Under the pieces are notes generated by a model, which was given only the letters and a program-made list of their open reading frames with translations, was not told where the DNA came from and ran no database searches. 64,000 nucleotides of DNA, from NCBI RefSeq assembly GCF_000173415.1, contig NZ_ABXW01000042.1:1-64000 (forward strand), written 5' to 3'. The position numbers were made by a program, and so were the translations under genes. Shown here piece after piece: positions 1 through 8,379 of the stretch. Each line of letters begins with the position of its first letter. Positions within the stretch are counted from its first letter, which is position 1. The DNA is from Providencia alcalifaciens DSM 30120. Lineage in GTDB: Bacteria; Pseudomonadota; Gammaproteobacteria; Enterobacterales; Enterobacteriaceae.

Positions 1-90
1 TCTTTCGCCTTAGTCACAGACTTATGTATGTGCCTAAGGTCTCAATCACTTGCCGCCTACCTACAAACTGAATTATCTAGGGTATAGCGT
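1..90. repeat. Partial copy of a long palindromic interspersed repeat
   Basis: The first ~90 bases match the right half of the repeat at 34668-34795: the central palindrome with the CATACTTATGTATG-like core, the TTGCCGCCTA block and the terminal GAATTATCTAG block. Its central arms read CCTTAG (8-13) and CTAAGG (34-39), where the other copy has CCCTAG and CTAGGG. The arms differ but pairing is kept, which suggests a folded element. The left half lies outside the window. Confidence 0.7.
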
Positions 91-238
91 GGATCGCCAT
101 CCTTCAATTTGCAGGAGTGTTGGTTGTATTCTTTCGCTGACCTAAAGCAAGATTAAATCTGCGCTGAATTATACTCGTTTTTACCACAGCCTCAAAATGG
201 TGTGGTGAGTGTGACCTAACTGCTTGTTGCTTAAAAAC

Positions 239-275
239 AATATCCCGAATCGCAGAGTTTGCTCATCGGGATATT
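239..275 (-). terminator. Rho-independent terminator of pepA
   Basis: A 10-bp perfect stem (AATATCCCGA / TCGGGATATT) lies 45 bases past the pepA stop. On the minus strand it is followed by a T-rich tract. Confidence 0.75.
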
Positions 276-319
276 ATAATAACAACTTAGTGAATCGCGA
301 TTATCAATCGTAATCGAAA

Positions 320-1831
320 TTACTCGTCGCCATTTAAGCCTGCACGGTTCAGTAAGAACTGAGCCAACATGGAAACCGGACGACCAGTAGCCCCTTTGGC
401 TTTACCTGAACGCCATGCTGTACCTGCGATATCCAAGTGCGCCCAGTTATACTTACCAGTGAAACGCGCTAAGAAGCAGCCAGCAGTGATTGCGCCACCC
501 GGACGACCACCGGTGTTTGCTAAATCAGCAAAGTTAGAGCTGATTTGCTCATAATACTCATCTGCTAATGGTAAACGCCAAGCACGGTCACCCGCTTGCT
601 CAGAGGCATTTAACAGTTCATGAGCCAGTGGGTTATGGTTAGACATCAATCCAGTGTAGTGGCTACCTAAGGCAATGACGCACGCGCCTGTTAATGTCGC
701 GATATCGATAACCAGTTCAGGCTCGAAACGCTCCACGTAAGTCAGAGTATCGCACAGCACTAAACGACCTTCAGCGTCAGTATTCAGCACTTCAACAGTC
801 TGACCAGACATCGTTGTCAGAACGTCACCAGGGCGATAAGCGTGTCCGCCTGGCATGTTTTCACAGCCAGCCAATACACCGACTACGTTAATTGGCAGTT
901 GCAGCTCAGTAATAAAGCGCATTACGCCATAAACGGTCGCTGCGCCGCACATGTCGTATTTCATTTCATCCATGCCATCAGCTGGCTTGATGGAAATACC
1001 GCCTGAGTCGAAGGTTAAGCCTTTACCGACCAGCACAATTGGTTTGCACTCTGGATCTGGGCTGCCTTTGTATTCCATGATGGACATCAGGGATTCGTTT
1101 TGTGAACCCTGACCTACCGCTAAGTATGCGTTCATACCCAGCTCTTTCATCTGCTCTTCACCGATCACGCGGGTGGTCAGTTTGCTGTCCGAAATATCAG
1201 CCAGTTGGCGAGCTTGCGATGCTAAATAGCCAGCGTTACAGATATTTGGTGGCATATTACCCAAATCTTTAGCGGCTTTAACGCCAGAGGCGATCGCTAA
1301 ACCGTGGGCGATTGCGCGCTCACCGCTGGTCAGTTCACGGCGCGTTGGTACGTTGAATACCAATTTACGCAGTGGACGACGATGCTCTGTTTTATTACTT
1401 TTCAGTTGATCAAACACGTATAAGGATTCTTTCGCTGTTTCCACTGCTTGGCGAACTTTCCAGTAGTTATTGCGACCTTTTACATGTAACTCAGTCAAGA
1501 AACAAACGGCTTCCATTGAGCCAGTTTCATTCAGAGTGCTAATGGTTTTCTGAATGATTTGTTTGAATTGACGCTCATCGAGTTCACGTTCTTTTCCGCA
1601 ACCGATCAATAAAATACGCTCAGATAGAACGTTAGGCACATGATGCAGCAGTAAGGATTGACCTACTTTACCTTCAAGCTCACCACGGCGCAGCAGGGCG
1701 CTGATATATCCGTCACTGATTTTGTCCAGCTGTTCAGCGATAGGGGACAGACGGCGTGGTTCAAAGACTCCGACAACGATACAAGCGCTACGTTGTTTTT
1801 CCGGGCTACCACTTTTTACACTAAACTCCAT
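320..1831 (-). CDS. pepA: Leucyl aminopeptidase PepA (M17 family)
   Basis: A 503-residue cytosolic aminopeptidase, the same length as the E. coli enzyme. M17 enzymes are hexamers with two metal ions that remove N-terminal residues from peptides; in E. coli PepA also binds DNA in XerCD recombination and carAB control. The C-terminal catalytic half shows the metal-binding [10 protein letters not shown] segment, a downstream DMCGAA segment and the family signature NTDAEGRL near residue 350. It is transcribed divergently from lptF, the usual enterobacterial arrangement, with 276 bp between them. The ATG at 1831 is preceded by an AGGAG-type site. Confidence 0.97.
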   Translation of the reverse strand: MEFSVKSGSPEKQRSACIVVGVFEPRRLSPIAEQLDKISDGYISALLRRGELEGKVGQSLLLHHVPNVLSERILLIGCGKERELDERQFKQIIQKTISTLNETGSMEAVCFLTELHVKGRNNYWKVRQAVETAKESLYVFDQLKSNKTEHRRPLRKLVFNVPTRRELTSGERAIAHGLAIASGVKAAKDLGNMPPNICNAGYLASQARQLADISDSKLTTRVIGEEQMKELGMNAYLAVGQGSQNESLMSIMEYKGSPDPECKPIVLVGKGLTFDSGGISIKPADGMDEMKYDMCGAATVYGVMRFITELQLPINVVGVLAGCENMPGGHAYRPGDVLTTMSGQTVEVLNTDAEGRLVLCDTLTYVERFEPELVIDIATLTGACVIALGSHYTGLMSNHNPLAHELLNASEQAGDRAWRLPLADEYYEQISSNFADLANTGGRPGGAITAGCFLARFTGKYNWAHLDIAGTAWRSGKAKGATGRPVSMLAQFLLNRAGLNGDE

Positions 1832-2107
1832 GCGTTCTCCTGAATCTTAAAGACAAAGGTCGATGCTCCAGTTAAAATTAGCCTTTCGCATGATCTGGCT
1901 TATAGAGAATGAACTCTTTGTGTTAAATTGAGCAAATACCTAGTTTTGCTTATATTAAGCATATTCCGATATAGTACGTAGTATAGATAATGCTTTTATA
2001 TCATTCTAGCCAAACAATAAACCAGAGTATATTTTAGTAAATGGCTGTCATAGAACGAACTTAGCCATTTTCATCCCAAAAGACAAGTTTTCACAGGCGT
2101 AATAAGC

Positions 2108-3205
2108 GTGATCATTATTCGATATTTGGTTCGGGAAACCCTAAAAAGTCAGCTGGCGATACTTTTTGTCCTTTTGCTGATCTTTTTTAGTCAAAAGTCC
2201 ATCGACATCTTAGGTGCCGCTGTTCAAGGGAATATTCCTTCGAATTTAGTTCTTCCATTATTAGGATTAGGTGTGCCGGAAATGGCTCAGCTCATCTTAC
2301 CTTTAAGCCTATTTCTTGGGCTATTGATGACTTACAGCAAATTGTACACAGAAAGCGAAATTACTGTGATGCATGCCTGCGGTCTGGGTAAAAGTGTGCT
2401 TGTGAAAGCGGCACTGGTACTCGCTGCATTAACCGCTTTAGTTGCGGTTGCCAATATTACGTGGATGCTGCCTTGGTCGTCTCAGTATCAAGAGCAAGTA
2501 TTGGCCGATGCGAAAGCCAACCCTGGCTTAGCCGCAATGGTGGAAGGGCAGTTTAAAACCACCAAAGATGGCAACTTTGTGTTGTACATCGGTGAAGTCA
2601 AAGGCAATGATTTTAAAAATGTTTTCTTAGCACAGCTGCGTACAGCCAATGAGCAACGTCCATCCGTTGTTGTGGCAGATAGCGGTTATATGAAAGAAGA
2701 TGAATATGGTCGCCAAATGGTGGTGTTGGACCAAGGAACACGCTACGAAGGTACTGCGATGTTACGCGATTTCCGTATCACTGATTTTGTGAATTACCAA
2801 GCAGTTGTTGATCATAAAGCCACGGATGTGAGCACTGACAAAGTGGAACAAAAAACCATGATGCAGCTGTGGAATGAAGATAACCCTGAGGTCAATGCTG
2901 AATTCCACTGGCGTCTAACCATTGTGTTCTCTGTGGTCGTGATGGCGTTGATGGTAGTGCCGCTGAGTGAAGTGAACCCTCGTCAAGGGCGTGTGCTCAG
3001 CATGATCCCAGCCATGCTGCTGTACCTGATTTTCTTCTTATTACAAAGTACGTTACGTAATAGCGCCGATAAGGGAGACATCGATCCTAAATATGCGATG
3101 TGGGCGGTTAACTTGGGTTACTTGCTATTAGCAGTGATTCTGAATTTATGGGATACCGTACCAATGCGCAAAGTACGCGCTAAGTTGACCAGAGGGGTTG
3201 CCTGA
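2108..3205 (+). CDS. lptF: LPS export ABC permease LptF
   Basis: A 365-residue inner-membrane protein. LptF and LptG form the transmembrane part of the LptB2FG exporter that extracts lipopolysaccharide from the inner membrane and passes it to LptC/LptA. Hydrophobic segments sit near residues 12-32, 50-75 and 98-120 and again in the last ~100 residues, with a periplasmic beta-jellyroll-sized region between, which is the family layout. Its stop codon overlaps the lptG start by one base (TGATG), so the two are translationally coupled. The 1832-2107 gap to pepA holds the divergent promoters but no clear operator. Confidence 0.96.
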   Translation: MIIIRYLVRETLKSQLAILFVLLLIFFSQKSIDILGAAVQGNIPSNLVLPLLGLGVPEMAQLILPLSLFLGLLMTYSKLYTESEITVMHACGLGKSVLVKAALVLAALTALVAVANITWMLPWSSQYQEQVLADAKANPGLAAMVEGQFKTTKDGNFVLYIGEVKGNDFKNVFLAQLRTANEQRPSVVVADSGYMKEDEYGRQMVVLDQGTRYEGTAMLRDFRITDFVNYQAVVDHKATDVSTDKVEQKTMMQLWNEDNPEVNAEFHWRLTIVFSVVVMALMVVPLSEVNPRQGRVLSMIPAMLLYLIFFLLQSTLRNSADKGDIDPKYAMWAVNLGYLLLAVILNLWDTVPMRKVRAKLTRGVA

Positions 3206-4281
3206 TGTTTGGTGTTTTAGATAGGTATATCGGTCGAACTATCCTCAATTCGATTTTGATGACGCTGTTTTTATTGGTTTCCCTTTCAGGGATCATCAAA
3301 TTTGTCGAGCAGCTTCGCAAAGTGGGTGACGGTGATTACACGGCGATGAGCGCAGGGGTTTTCACCTTATTAACTGTTCCCAAAGATATCGATATTTTCT
3401 TCCCAATGGCGGCATTATTGGGGGCATTGTTGGGATTAGGAGCGTTAGCTTCCCGCAGTGAACTGGTGGTGATGCAAGCGTCGGGTTTTACCCGTTTGCA
3501 AATTGCGATGTCGGTGATGAAAACAGCGATTCCATTGGTTATCGTTACGATGATCATGGGGGAGTGGATTGCACCTGCGGGCGAACAATGGGCGCGTAAT
3601 TACCGCGCAGAAAAAATTGTGGGTAGCTCTTTGGTCGTAACAGATTCAGGTATGTGGGCGAAAGATGCCCATGACTTTATCTATATCCAGCGCATTAAAG
3701 ATGCAAGCACCATCCAAGATGTTTCTATTTATCGCTTCGATGATCATCGCAAATTAGAGTCAGTGATGTTTGCGGCACGTGGAACTTACGATGCAGATAA
3801 AAAATTGTGGGTATTATCCCAAGTTCAGGAATCTATCTTAGGTAGCCAGCAAAAAATCACGGGTTCACAGCGTTTAACCTATGACTGGAAAACCAATCTA
3901 ACACCGGAAAAATTAGGGATTGTTTCCCTGAATGCGGATTCCCTCTCGATTCGTGGGCTATATCAGTACATCACGTATTTGAAAGAGAGTGGGCAAGTGG
4001 CTTCGGTGTATCAGCTGAGTATGTGGCAAAAAATTCTGGCGCCATTGTCTGCGGCGGTAATGATGTTGATGGCGGTTTCCTTTATCTTCGGACCTCTGCG
4101 TACTGTTCCAATGGGGGTACGTGTGGTTTCAGGGATTGTTGGCGGCTTCTTGTTCTACATCTTAAACCAAGGTTTTGGTAACTGGAGTTTGGTTTACTCC
4201 ATTCCGCCTGTGGTTGCAGCAGCGCTGCCGAGTGTCTTGTTCTTGGGTGTGAGTATCTTCTTGTTAGTTAAACGAAAATAG
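3205..4281 (+). CDS. lptG: LPS export ABC permease LptG
   Basis: A 358-residue partner of LptF with the same architecture: three N-terminal membrane segments, a periplasmic domain of about 170 residues and three C-terminal membrane segments. Start and stop are unambiguous. It begins on the last base of the lptF stop codon and is followed by a strong terminator, so lptFG is a two-gene unit. The LptB ATPase gene is normally elsewhere and is not in this window. Confidence 0.96.
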   Translation: MFGVLDRYIGRTILNSILMTLFLLVSLSGIIKFVEQLRKVGDGDYTAMSAGVFTLLTVPKDIDIFFPMAALLGALLGLGALASRSELVVMQASGFTRLQIAMSVMKTAIPLVIVTMIMGEWIAPAGEQWARNYRAEKIVGSSLVVTDSGMWAKDAHDFIYIQRIKDASTIQDVSIYRFDDHRKLESVMFAARGTYDADKKLWVLSQVQESILGSQQKITGSQRLTYDWKTNLTPEKLGIVSLNADSLSIRGLYQYITYLKESGQVASVYQLSMWQKILAPLSAAVMMLMAVSFIFGPLRTVPMGVRVVSGIVGGFLFYILNQGFGNWSLVYSIPPVVAAALPSVLFLGVSIFLLVKRK

Positions 4282-4299
4282 TTCATTCCCTTTAAATTG

Positions 4300-4339
4300 A
4301 AAAAAGGCTGTAGAATCGAATGATTTTACAGCCTTTTTT
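4300..4339 (+). terminator. Terminator of lptFG, possibly bidirectional
   Basis: The inverted repeat AAAAAAGGCTGTA ... TACAGCCTTTTTT lies about 20 bases past lptG. A-run and T-run flank the stem on both sides, so it could also stop transcription from the right. Confidence 0.85.
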
Positions 4340-4374
4340 ATTGCTGATGGCAAGTCTCCATTTTAAGAACACAC

Positions 4375-4879
4375 TCATTTTATGCTGAAGATAAAATTAC
4401 CGAAATTACTCAGCATCGATTGAATTTTTCCTTGTAGCTTAAATAATTCATGCTGGACCTTTTTTGTTCCGTCTGAGATGTATATTCACCGATAATGCCT
4501 ATCACGTTTTTCCCACTTTTGTTGGCAATCTGTTGTGCATAGGAGAAAGAACCGCCATTTGCACTGTATGATTTTCTAATTCTATAAGCATTTTTCCAGG
4601 TCGCTTGAATGAATGAATGATTGCTTTGCTTCGATCATGGTATCTGCGAATAGTTTTTTATACTCGGCGGTGGCTTCAATGTTCGGATCATCCGCTTTCT
4701 CATTAACCAGATCTTGAAAGATCTATTTCGACATAGTCTGGTTTTTTAGGCTGTGGAAAGGCTTTTTGATGATTAAATACATTTCTGAGTTGCTGTACTC
4801 ATTCAGAAACAGTGTTCGTTCCTGATTATATGGAGCTGGGAAGTAATATGTTATGAGCGAAAAACGGGATAATTTTCAT
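4375..4879 (-). pseudogene. Decayed gene of unknown function with several frameshifts
   Basis: On the minus strand an ATG at 4879 follows an AGGAAC ribosome site. The first ~17 codons then run into a stop, and coding-like sequence continues in shifted frames. Readable pieces include YYFPAPYNQERTLFLNEYS, FQDLVNEKADDPNIEATAEY and FSYAQQIANKSGKNVIGIIG, with a possible end at 4375. At least three frame changes are needed to join them, so this is a relic of a gene of about 160 codons. I do not recognise the family. It lies between lptG and ampH. Confidence 0.65.
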
Positions 4880-4986
4880 CTTAGTTCCTTTGCTAATTAT
4901 GAGTAAGAAGGTCTAAGAGTAGCGAAAGGTCATCCTAAAATATTGCATGAAAAACAGCCATCTATCAGAAAGAGCGGCGAATAAAA

Positions 4987-5012
4987 AACTGCCTGAAGGG
5001 CTTAGGCAGTTG
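4987..5012 (-). terminator. Terminator downstream of ampH
   Basis: The stem AACTGCCT / AGGCAGTT with a short loop is followed on the minus strand by a run of six T. It lies about 90 bases beyond the ampH stop. Confidence 0.75.
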
Positions 5013-5100
5013 TCACGATAAATGTCAGTAGGCGCACAAATCCGCGTTTTAGGGTAGGGGTATAACTCGCCAGTGCATTAATCGCGTCGGCGGTACCCTT

Positions 5101-6327
5101 TCAATTTTTCCCATACGCATGGTTAGAGGACAACGAAGCGACCATATCGTTAACACCGGCAGTTAACTTACTGAACTTGCTACCCTCTTTACGGGTCATC
5201 ACCACGAATACCGCAATATTTTGCTGTGGGATCATCGCCATATAGGTATTAAATCCGCCGCCGCCGCCGGTTTTCTGGTAGATCCCCGGAATACCGTTTT
5301 TAGGCTTCATATAAACCCAGCCTAGACCCAGCCCATCTGCGTAACCGGCTACATCCATTCCCTTGGCATCAATAAGTTTTTCACGTGGGAAGAAAATACC
5401 TTGTTCGCGAGCTGCGGTGGCTTTACGTAAGTTATTATCTGTGGATAAAAATTGCTGCATCCACTTCTGCATATCAGCAGGGGTTGAGTACACGCCGCCG
5501 CTACCTGCCGCCGCAAGGGTGTTGTGGCATGGGCTTGGCTTGGTGCCTTCCATTAATCGGGCACACTGATTTTTACTTGGCGTATAGGTGGTATCCGTCA
5601 TTTTCGCCGGAGAGGTCACGTATTTGCTGAACAATTGCGGGTATGACTGCCCCGTTGCTTTAACCATGGCATCAGCAAGTAAATCATAGGCGAGGTTGGA
5701 ATAAGCCGCTTCAGTGCCCGGTGTAAAGTCGAGTTTACCGGTTTTCAGCCATGTCCAACGGTTCTCTTGGGTTGGCCAAATAAACACCGGACGCCCCCAT
5801 TTTCCACCAGGTTGCTCACGAGGTAAGCCACTGGTATGGCTCGCTAAATGATACAGTCGGATAGGCTGTCCGCTGTTGTTATCTGGAACAGTAACGCCGT
5901 TGTAGCTGTATTGCTGTAGCGGGTCGGTAATCGCTAATTTTTTATCTAGCTCCAGTTTAATTAAGATTTCACTGGTCATTAATTTGCTAACAGAAGCGAT
6001 ACGGATCAGGGAATTAGGACCCGGTTTTTGTCTGCTACCCGGCGCAGTTTCCCCATAATAGCGGGATAAGGTTTGGTTATTATCAATAACGATAATCGCC
6101 ATGCCACGGGCATCGCTTTCGTTATAAATGCGGTTCGCATACATATCGACAATTTTGGTGACTCGTTCGTAAGTTCGTCTATCACCTTCGAATATTTGCC
6201 ATTCGGAATTACCTGCAAGCATGCCACTTTGTGGGGTTTGCGAGGTTCTTTCTGTCGTTGAGGAGCACGCCATCAATGCCGCAGACAATGCGGATACCGA
6301 CAAAATTTTAAGAAACGTTTTCTTCAT
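5101..6327 (-). CDS. ampH: AmpH-like penicillin-binding protein / DD-carboxypeptidase, probable lipoprotein
   Basis: A 408-residue class-C beta-lactamase-fold serine hydrolase. E. coli AmpH is a low-molecular-weight penicillin-binding protein with DD-carboxypeptidase and endopeptidase activity in peptidoglycan recycling. The protein shows the SxxK nucleophile motif in ASVSKLM, the YSN motif in AAYSNLAYD and KTGGGGGF near the C-terminus, plus the AmpH-typical TSGLPREQPGG and AAGSGGVYSTPADM segments. The N-terminus has a hydrophobic stretch ending in LMAC followed by SSTTE, a lipobox, whereas E. coli AmpH has an ordinary cleavable signal peptide. It should therefore be anchored in a membrane facing the periplasm. 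Confidence 0.9.
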   Translation of the reverse strand: MKKTFLKILSVSALSAALMACSSTTERTSQTPQSGMLAGNSEWQIFEGDRRTYERVTKIVDMYANRIYNESDARGMAIIVIDNNQTLSRYYGETAPGSRQKPGPNSLIRIASVSKLMTSEILIKLELDKKLAITDPLQQYSYNGVTVPDNNSGQPIRLYHLASHTSGLPREQPGGKWGRPVFIWPTQENRWTWLKTGKLDFTPGTEAAYSNLAYDLLADAMVKATGQSYPQLFSKYVTSPAKMTDTTYTPSKNQCARLMEGTKPSPCHNTLAAAGSGGVYSTPADMQKWMQQFLSTDNNLRKATAAREQGIFFPREKLIDAKGMDVAGYADGLGLGWVYMKPKNGIPGIYQKTGGGGGFNTYMAMIPQQNIAVFVVMTRKEGSKFSKLTAGVNDMVASLSSNHAYGKN

Positions 6328-6377
6328 GTTTGAAGCCAGCCGATATGATTGTTTATAAAAGGCTTTTCAGCCAATAT

Positions 6378-6464
6378 TTATTTTCTCTTCGAGAAAATTT
6401 TCATTATGACACCAATTAAGATGCCAATAACCAGACCAGTGGCTATCCATCCAACAAAGCCCAT
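6378..6464 (-). CDS. Putative 28-residue single-span membrane protein
   Basis: A short frame on the minus strand starts at ATG 6464 with an AAGG element about nine bases upstream and ends at 6378. It encodes a glycine-rich hydrophobic helix (starting MGFVGWIATGLVIGIL) with a basic tail (KIFSKRK). It resembles the first helix of the GlsB/YeaQ/YmgE group but is far shorter. It lies 50 bases upstream of ampH on the same strand and may be cotranscribed. Conservation in relatives would be needed to call it real. Confidence 0.4.
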   Translation of the reverse strand: MGFVGWIATGLVIGILIGVIMKIFSKRK

Positions 6465-6686
6465 AAAATATGCCTTTATAATTTTACATAAGAGTGCGGA
6501 TAAACTAACAAAAATTACGCTTTATCGCCAGTCACACAAAGGTTAAGGCTATGAAAATAGTTATAGGAAAATTAGCATAGATATTCAAATCTTGTTGAAC
6601 ATAACTGGGGATATTGTGTTTTTCATTGGAGGATTTTTGTAGGTGCTTTTTTTTTAATCGAACAATCTGATTCTTCAAGATAAATG

Positions 6687-6714
6687 TTGCCACTAGGCAT
6701 AAGGCAAGTATAAT
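6687..6714 (+). promoter_or_regulatory. Sigma-70 promoter of tRNA-Leu
   Basis: TTGCCA (-35, 6687-6692) and a perfect TATAAT (-10, 6709-6714) are separated by 16 bp, 32 bases before the mature tRNA. Confidence 0.8.
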
Positions 6715-6746
6715 GGCAGCGTTTTCCAAGAAACACATCACTTCGT

Positions 6747-6831
6747 GCCGGAGTGGCGGAATTGGTAGACGCAGTTGATTCAAAATCAACCGCCTTCGGG
6801 TGTGCCGGTTCGAGTCCGGCCTTCGGCACCA
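6747..6831 (+). tRNA. tRNA-Leu, anticodon CAA
   Basis: An 85-nt leucine tRNA with a long variable arm. The acceptor arms GCCGGAG and CTTCGGC pair with one G-T wobble. The anticodon stem GTTGA/TCAAC encloses TTCAAAA, giving anticodon CAA. The T-arm is GCCGGTTCGAGTCCGGC and the 3' CCA is encoded. It reads UUG codons. Its 3' end is the apparent insertion point of the downstream cassette. Confidence 0.97.
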
Positions 6832-6867
6832 AAAATCAGACGCTTAGAGCGTCTTTTTTTATGTCTG
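6828..6867 (+). repeat. Direct repeat, left copy: tRNA-Leu 3' end plus terminator (att-like)
   Basis: The 40 bases from the last four tRNA positions (ACCA) through the terminator to ATGTCTG recur at 10326-10364 with one substitution and one missing T. This is the layout of an attachment-site duplication at a tRNA gene, and the two copies bracket the type VI effector cassette. Confidence 0.8.
6838..6860 (+). terminator. Terminator of tRNA-Leu
   Basis: A perfect 7-bp stem (AGACGCT, loop TAG, AGCGTCT) is followed by a T-run seven bases after the tRNA CCA. Confidence 0.9.
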
Positions 6868-6915
6868 GAATTAGTAACTTTTTCATTTTTCCTATATCTT
6901 CGATTTATCTCAATA

Positions 6916-6940
6916 CACTTCACTTCACTTCACTTCACTT
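6916..6940. repeat. Pentanucleotide tandem repeat (CACTT)x5
   Basis: Five exact head-to-tail copies of CACTT lie in the non-coding leader region about 205 bases upstream of the PAAR gene. Short repeats of this kind can change copy number by slippage. The rest of 6868-7112 is AT-rich with no gene. Confidence 0.9.
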
Positions 6941-7112
6941 CACATTTATCAGACTCTCTTATACTTACGATGCAGTAGCTGAAAGCGTGTATATACCACT
7001 ATAGTGATGACTGAAAAGATGCACGAACATTTTTCTGGAAGATAATGTATTTAGTCGCATAAATAAGCATGAGTTTGATTTAAGTATTGTGAGTTTGGCT
7101 TAAGTGTAAAAT

Positions 7113-7144
7113 AATCTATCCTCAGTTATGGATGAGGATAGATT
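7113..7144 (+). promoter_or_regulatory. Hairpin covering the ribosome-binding site of the PAAR gene
   Basis: A perfect 11-bp inverted repeat, AATCTATCCTC (7113-7123) and GAGGATAGATT (7134-7144), has a 10-base loop. The right arm contains the GAGG ribosome site and ends on the base before the ATG at 7145. In RNA it would hide the site, which suggests translational control such as a thermometer or a protein- or RNA-opened switch. Confidence 0.65.
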
Positions 7145-7543
7145 ATGACAATAGGATATTTTTTACGGGTTGGTGATAGAACCACTTGTGGAGGTCAAAT
7201 ACTAACGGGAGACAATACCATGCAATGGTATGGTGTTGCAGGTGCTCGCGAAGGCGATCTCGTCAGTTGTGGCAAACACTCAGGGCGTTTTTATATTATC
7301 GGTGGATGTAATAGTGTTTGGGATGAAGGACGAAAAGTTGCGGGTACGCTTGAAAGTATGAGCTCATGTCCCTGCCATGCACGATTTATTAATTCAATTC
7401 ATGATTGCTATAGCGATGAAAGTGGGTCAGCCTCTCCAGAAACAGCTTCAACTATCTTTCCAGCTTTAACAAATAAAATTTGTATTAGTTGCTTAATGAA
7501 AGCAGCTGAGTCTGGGCAAATGCTAGTTGTTCGAGAAGGATAA
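7145..7543 (+). CDS. PAAR-domain type VI secretion tip protein
   Basis: A 132-residue protein. PAAR proteins cap the VgrG spike of the type VI secretion system and carry effectors. The first ~85 residues show the PAAR pattern with the N-terminal GDRTTCGGQI motif, a central GAREGDLVSCGKHSG segment and a later IIGGCNSV turn. The remaining 45 residues include a CPCHARF segment and two further cysteines. No vgrG or T6SS structural gene lies in the window, so this is an orphan cassette that must use an apparatus encoded elsewhere. It opens a tightly packed run: the next start is seven bases downstream. Its ribosome site sits in a hairpin. Confidence 0.85.
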   Translation: MTIGYFLRVGDRTTCGGQILTGDNTMQWYGVAGAREGDLVSCGKHSGRFYIIGGCNSVWDEGRKVAGTLESMSSCPCHARFINSIHDCYSDESGSASPETASTIFPALTNKICISCLMKAAESGQMLVVREG

Positions 7544-7549
7544 TCATAA

Positions 7550-8050
7550 ATGCATAATCTGCATCCTATTTTTAACTATTTTGAACGCTATCCTGATGCA
7601 AAGCATTATTGTTTAATCTGTGGTCTGCAATATGAACGTTACTTTGATCAAGAACTTCAGAGTCGTTATGGAACCGCAAGTCCACTTTTTAAACAACGTC
7701 CAGATTCGGAAATCGCATGGGCGGGTCCATGGCTAATTGACGTGACCAAACGAAGTGATTTCCTGACCGATTTAATTCAATTAGAAACTGAATCGCCGGC
7801 ACTATCATGGCTAGTCAGTGACTCATCAATTGAGAAATTATCGACTCACTTCTCTGAACGGCTTAATGTGAGTTTACCTGATGGTAAAACCACTTTATTT
7901 CGCTTTTATGATCCTCGTGTAACCCACAATATGCCTCAAGTTCTAACAACCGAACAATTCCATGAAATAACCACGCCGCTTATTGCATGGTATTACCGCT
8001 TTAAAGGACGATTTTATGCATTACAAGGAGGTGGGTTAAATGCAGTTTAG
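7550..8050 (+). CDS. DUF4123 effector-loading adaptor (Tap/Tec type)
   Basis: A 166-residue protein matching the DUF4123 pattern: an N-terminal YCLICGLQYER strand followed by a central GPWLID segment and a late LFRFYDPRV motif. DUF4123 proteins are cytoplasmic chaperones that load a cognate T6SS effector on VgrG or PAAR and are not secreted. Its position between the PAAR gene and the toxin fits that role. It overlaps the next gene by 11 bases, implying coupled translation. Confidence 0.8.
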   Translation: MHNLHPIFNYFERYPDAKHYCLICGLQYERYFDQELQSRYGTASPLFKQRPDSEIAWAGPWLIDVTKRSDFLTDLIQLETESPALSWLVSDSSIEKLSTHFSERLNVSLPDGKTTLFRFYDPRVTHNMPQVLTTEQFHEITTPLIAWYYRFKGRFYALQGGGLNAV

Positions 8051-8378
8051 CGAAGAACAATTAAAGAAAATTCAAAATATTGAACAGAGTGATTATGTGA
8101 CTCAAGTGAGTGCTGATTTTTATAAACACCATTTAGATAAACTAAAGAATCTCGGAACATTAGATAGGCGCTTAGAATCCGCATTTCAATATGTTCTCTC
8201 CCTCGGTTTCACTCAAGAACCGTTAATTCGGTCATTTTTATTTTACGAAGCTTGCAGCCCTGACTTTCATTTAAAGCCAGAAATTAGAAATATGCTTGAG
8301 GAAAAAAATCGCGTGCCAGAGCAGCAGTATCAAGATTTTTTACGGATAGCCATGAAATTAATTGAATGGAGAACTTAG
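8040..8378 (+). CDS. Small helical protein of the T6SS cassette, unknown function
   Basis: A 112-residue protein with no membrane segment or signal peptide. It is rich in charged and aromatic residues and predicted by eye to be mostly helical. The start is supported by AAGGAGG just upstream, inside the end of the DUF4123 gene, with an 11-base overlap. I do not recognise the family. Its fixed place between adaptor and toxin suggests an accessory chaperone or a contributor to effector loading, but that is inference. Confidence 0.7.
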   Translation: MQFSEEQLKKIQNIEQSDYVTQVSADFYKHHLDKLKNLGTLDRRLESAFQYVLSLGFTQEPLIRSFLFYEACSPDFHLKPEIRNMLEEKNRVPEQQYQDFLRIAMKLIEWRT

Positions 8379-8379
8379 C

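Noticed and set aside
6532-6789. Minus-strand frame of 68-85 residues with a hydrophobic start, upstream of tRNA-Leu
   Set aside because: It runs through the tRNA-Leu promoter (TTGCCA-N16-TATAAT) and, in its longer form, the tRNA itself. No ribosome site precedes the inner ATG.
6916-6940. Possible CRISPR-like repeat
   Set aside because: The units are five bases long with no spacers; it is a simple tandem repeat.
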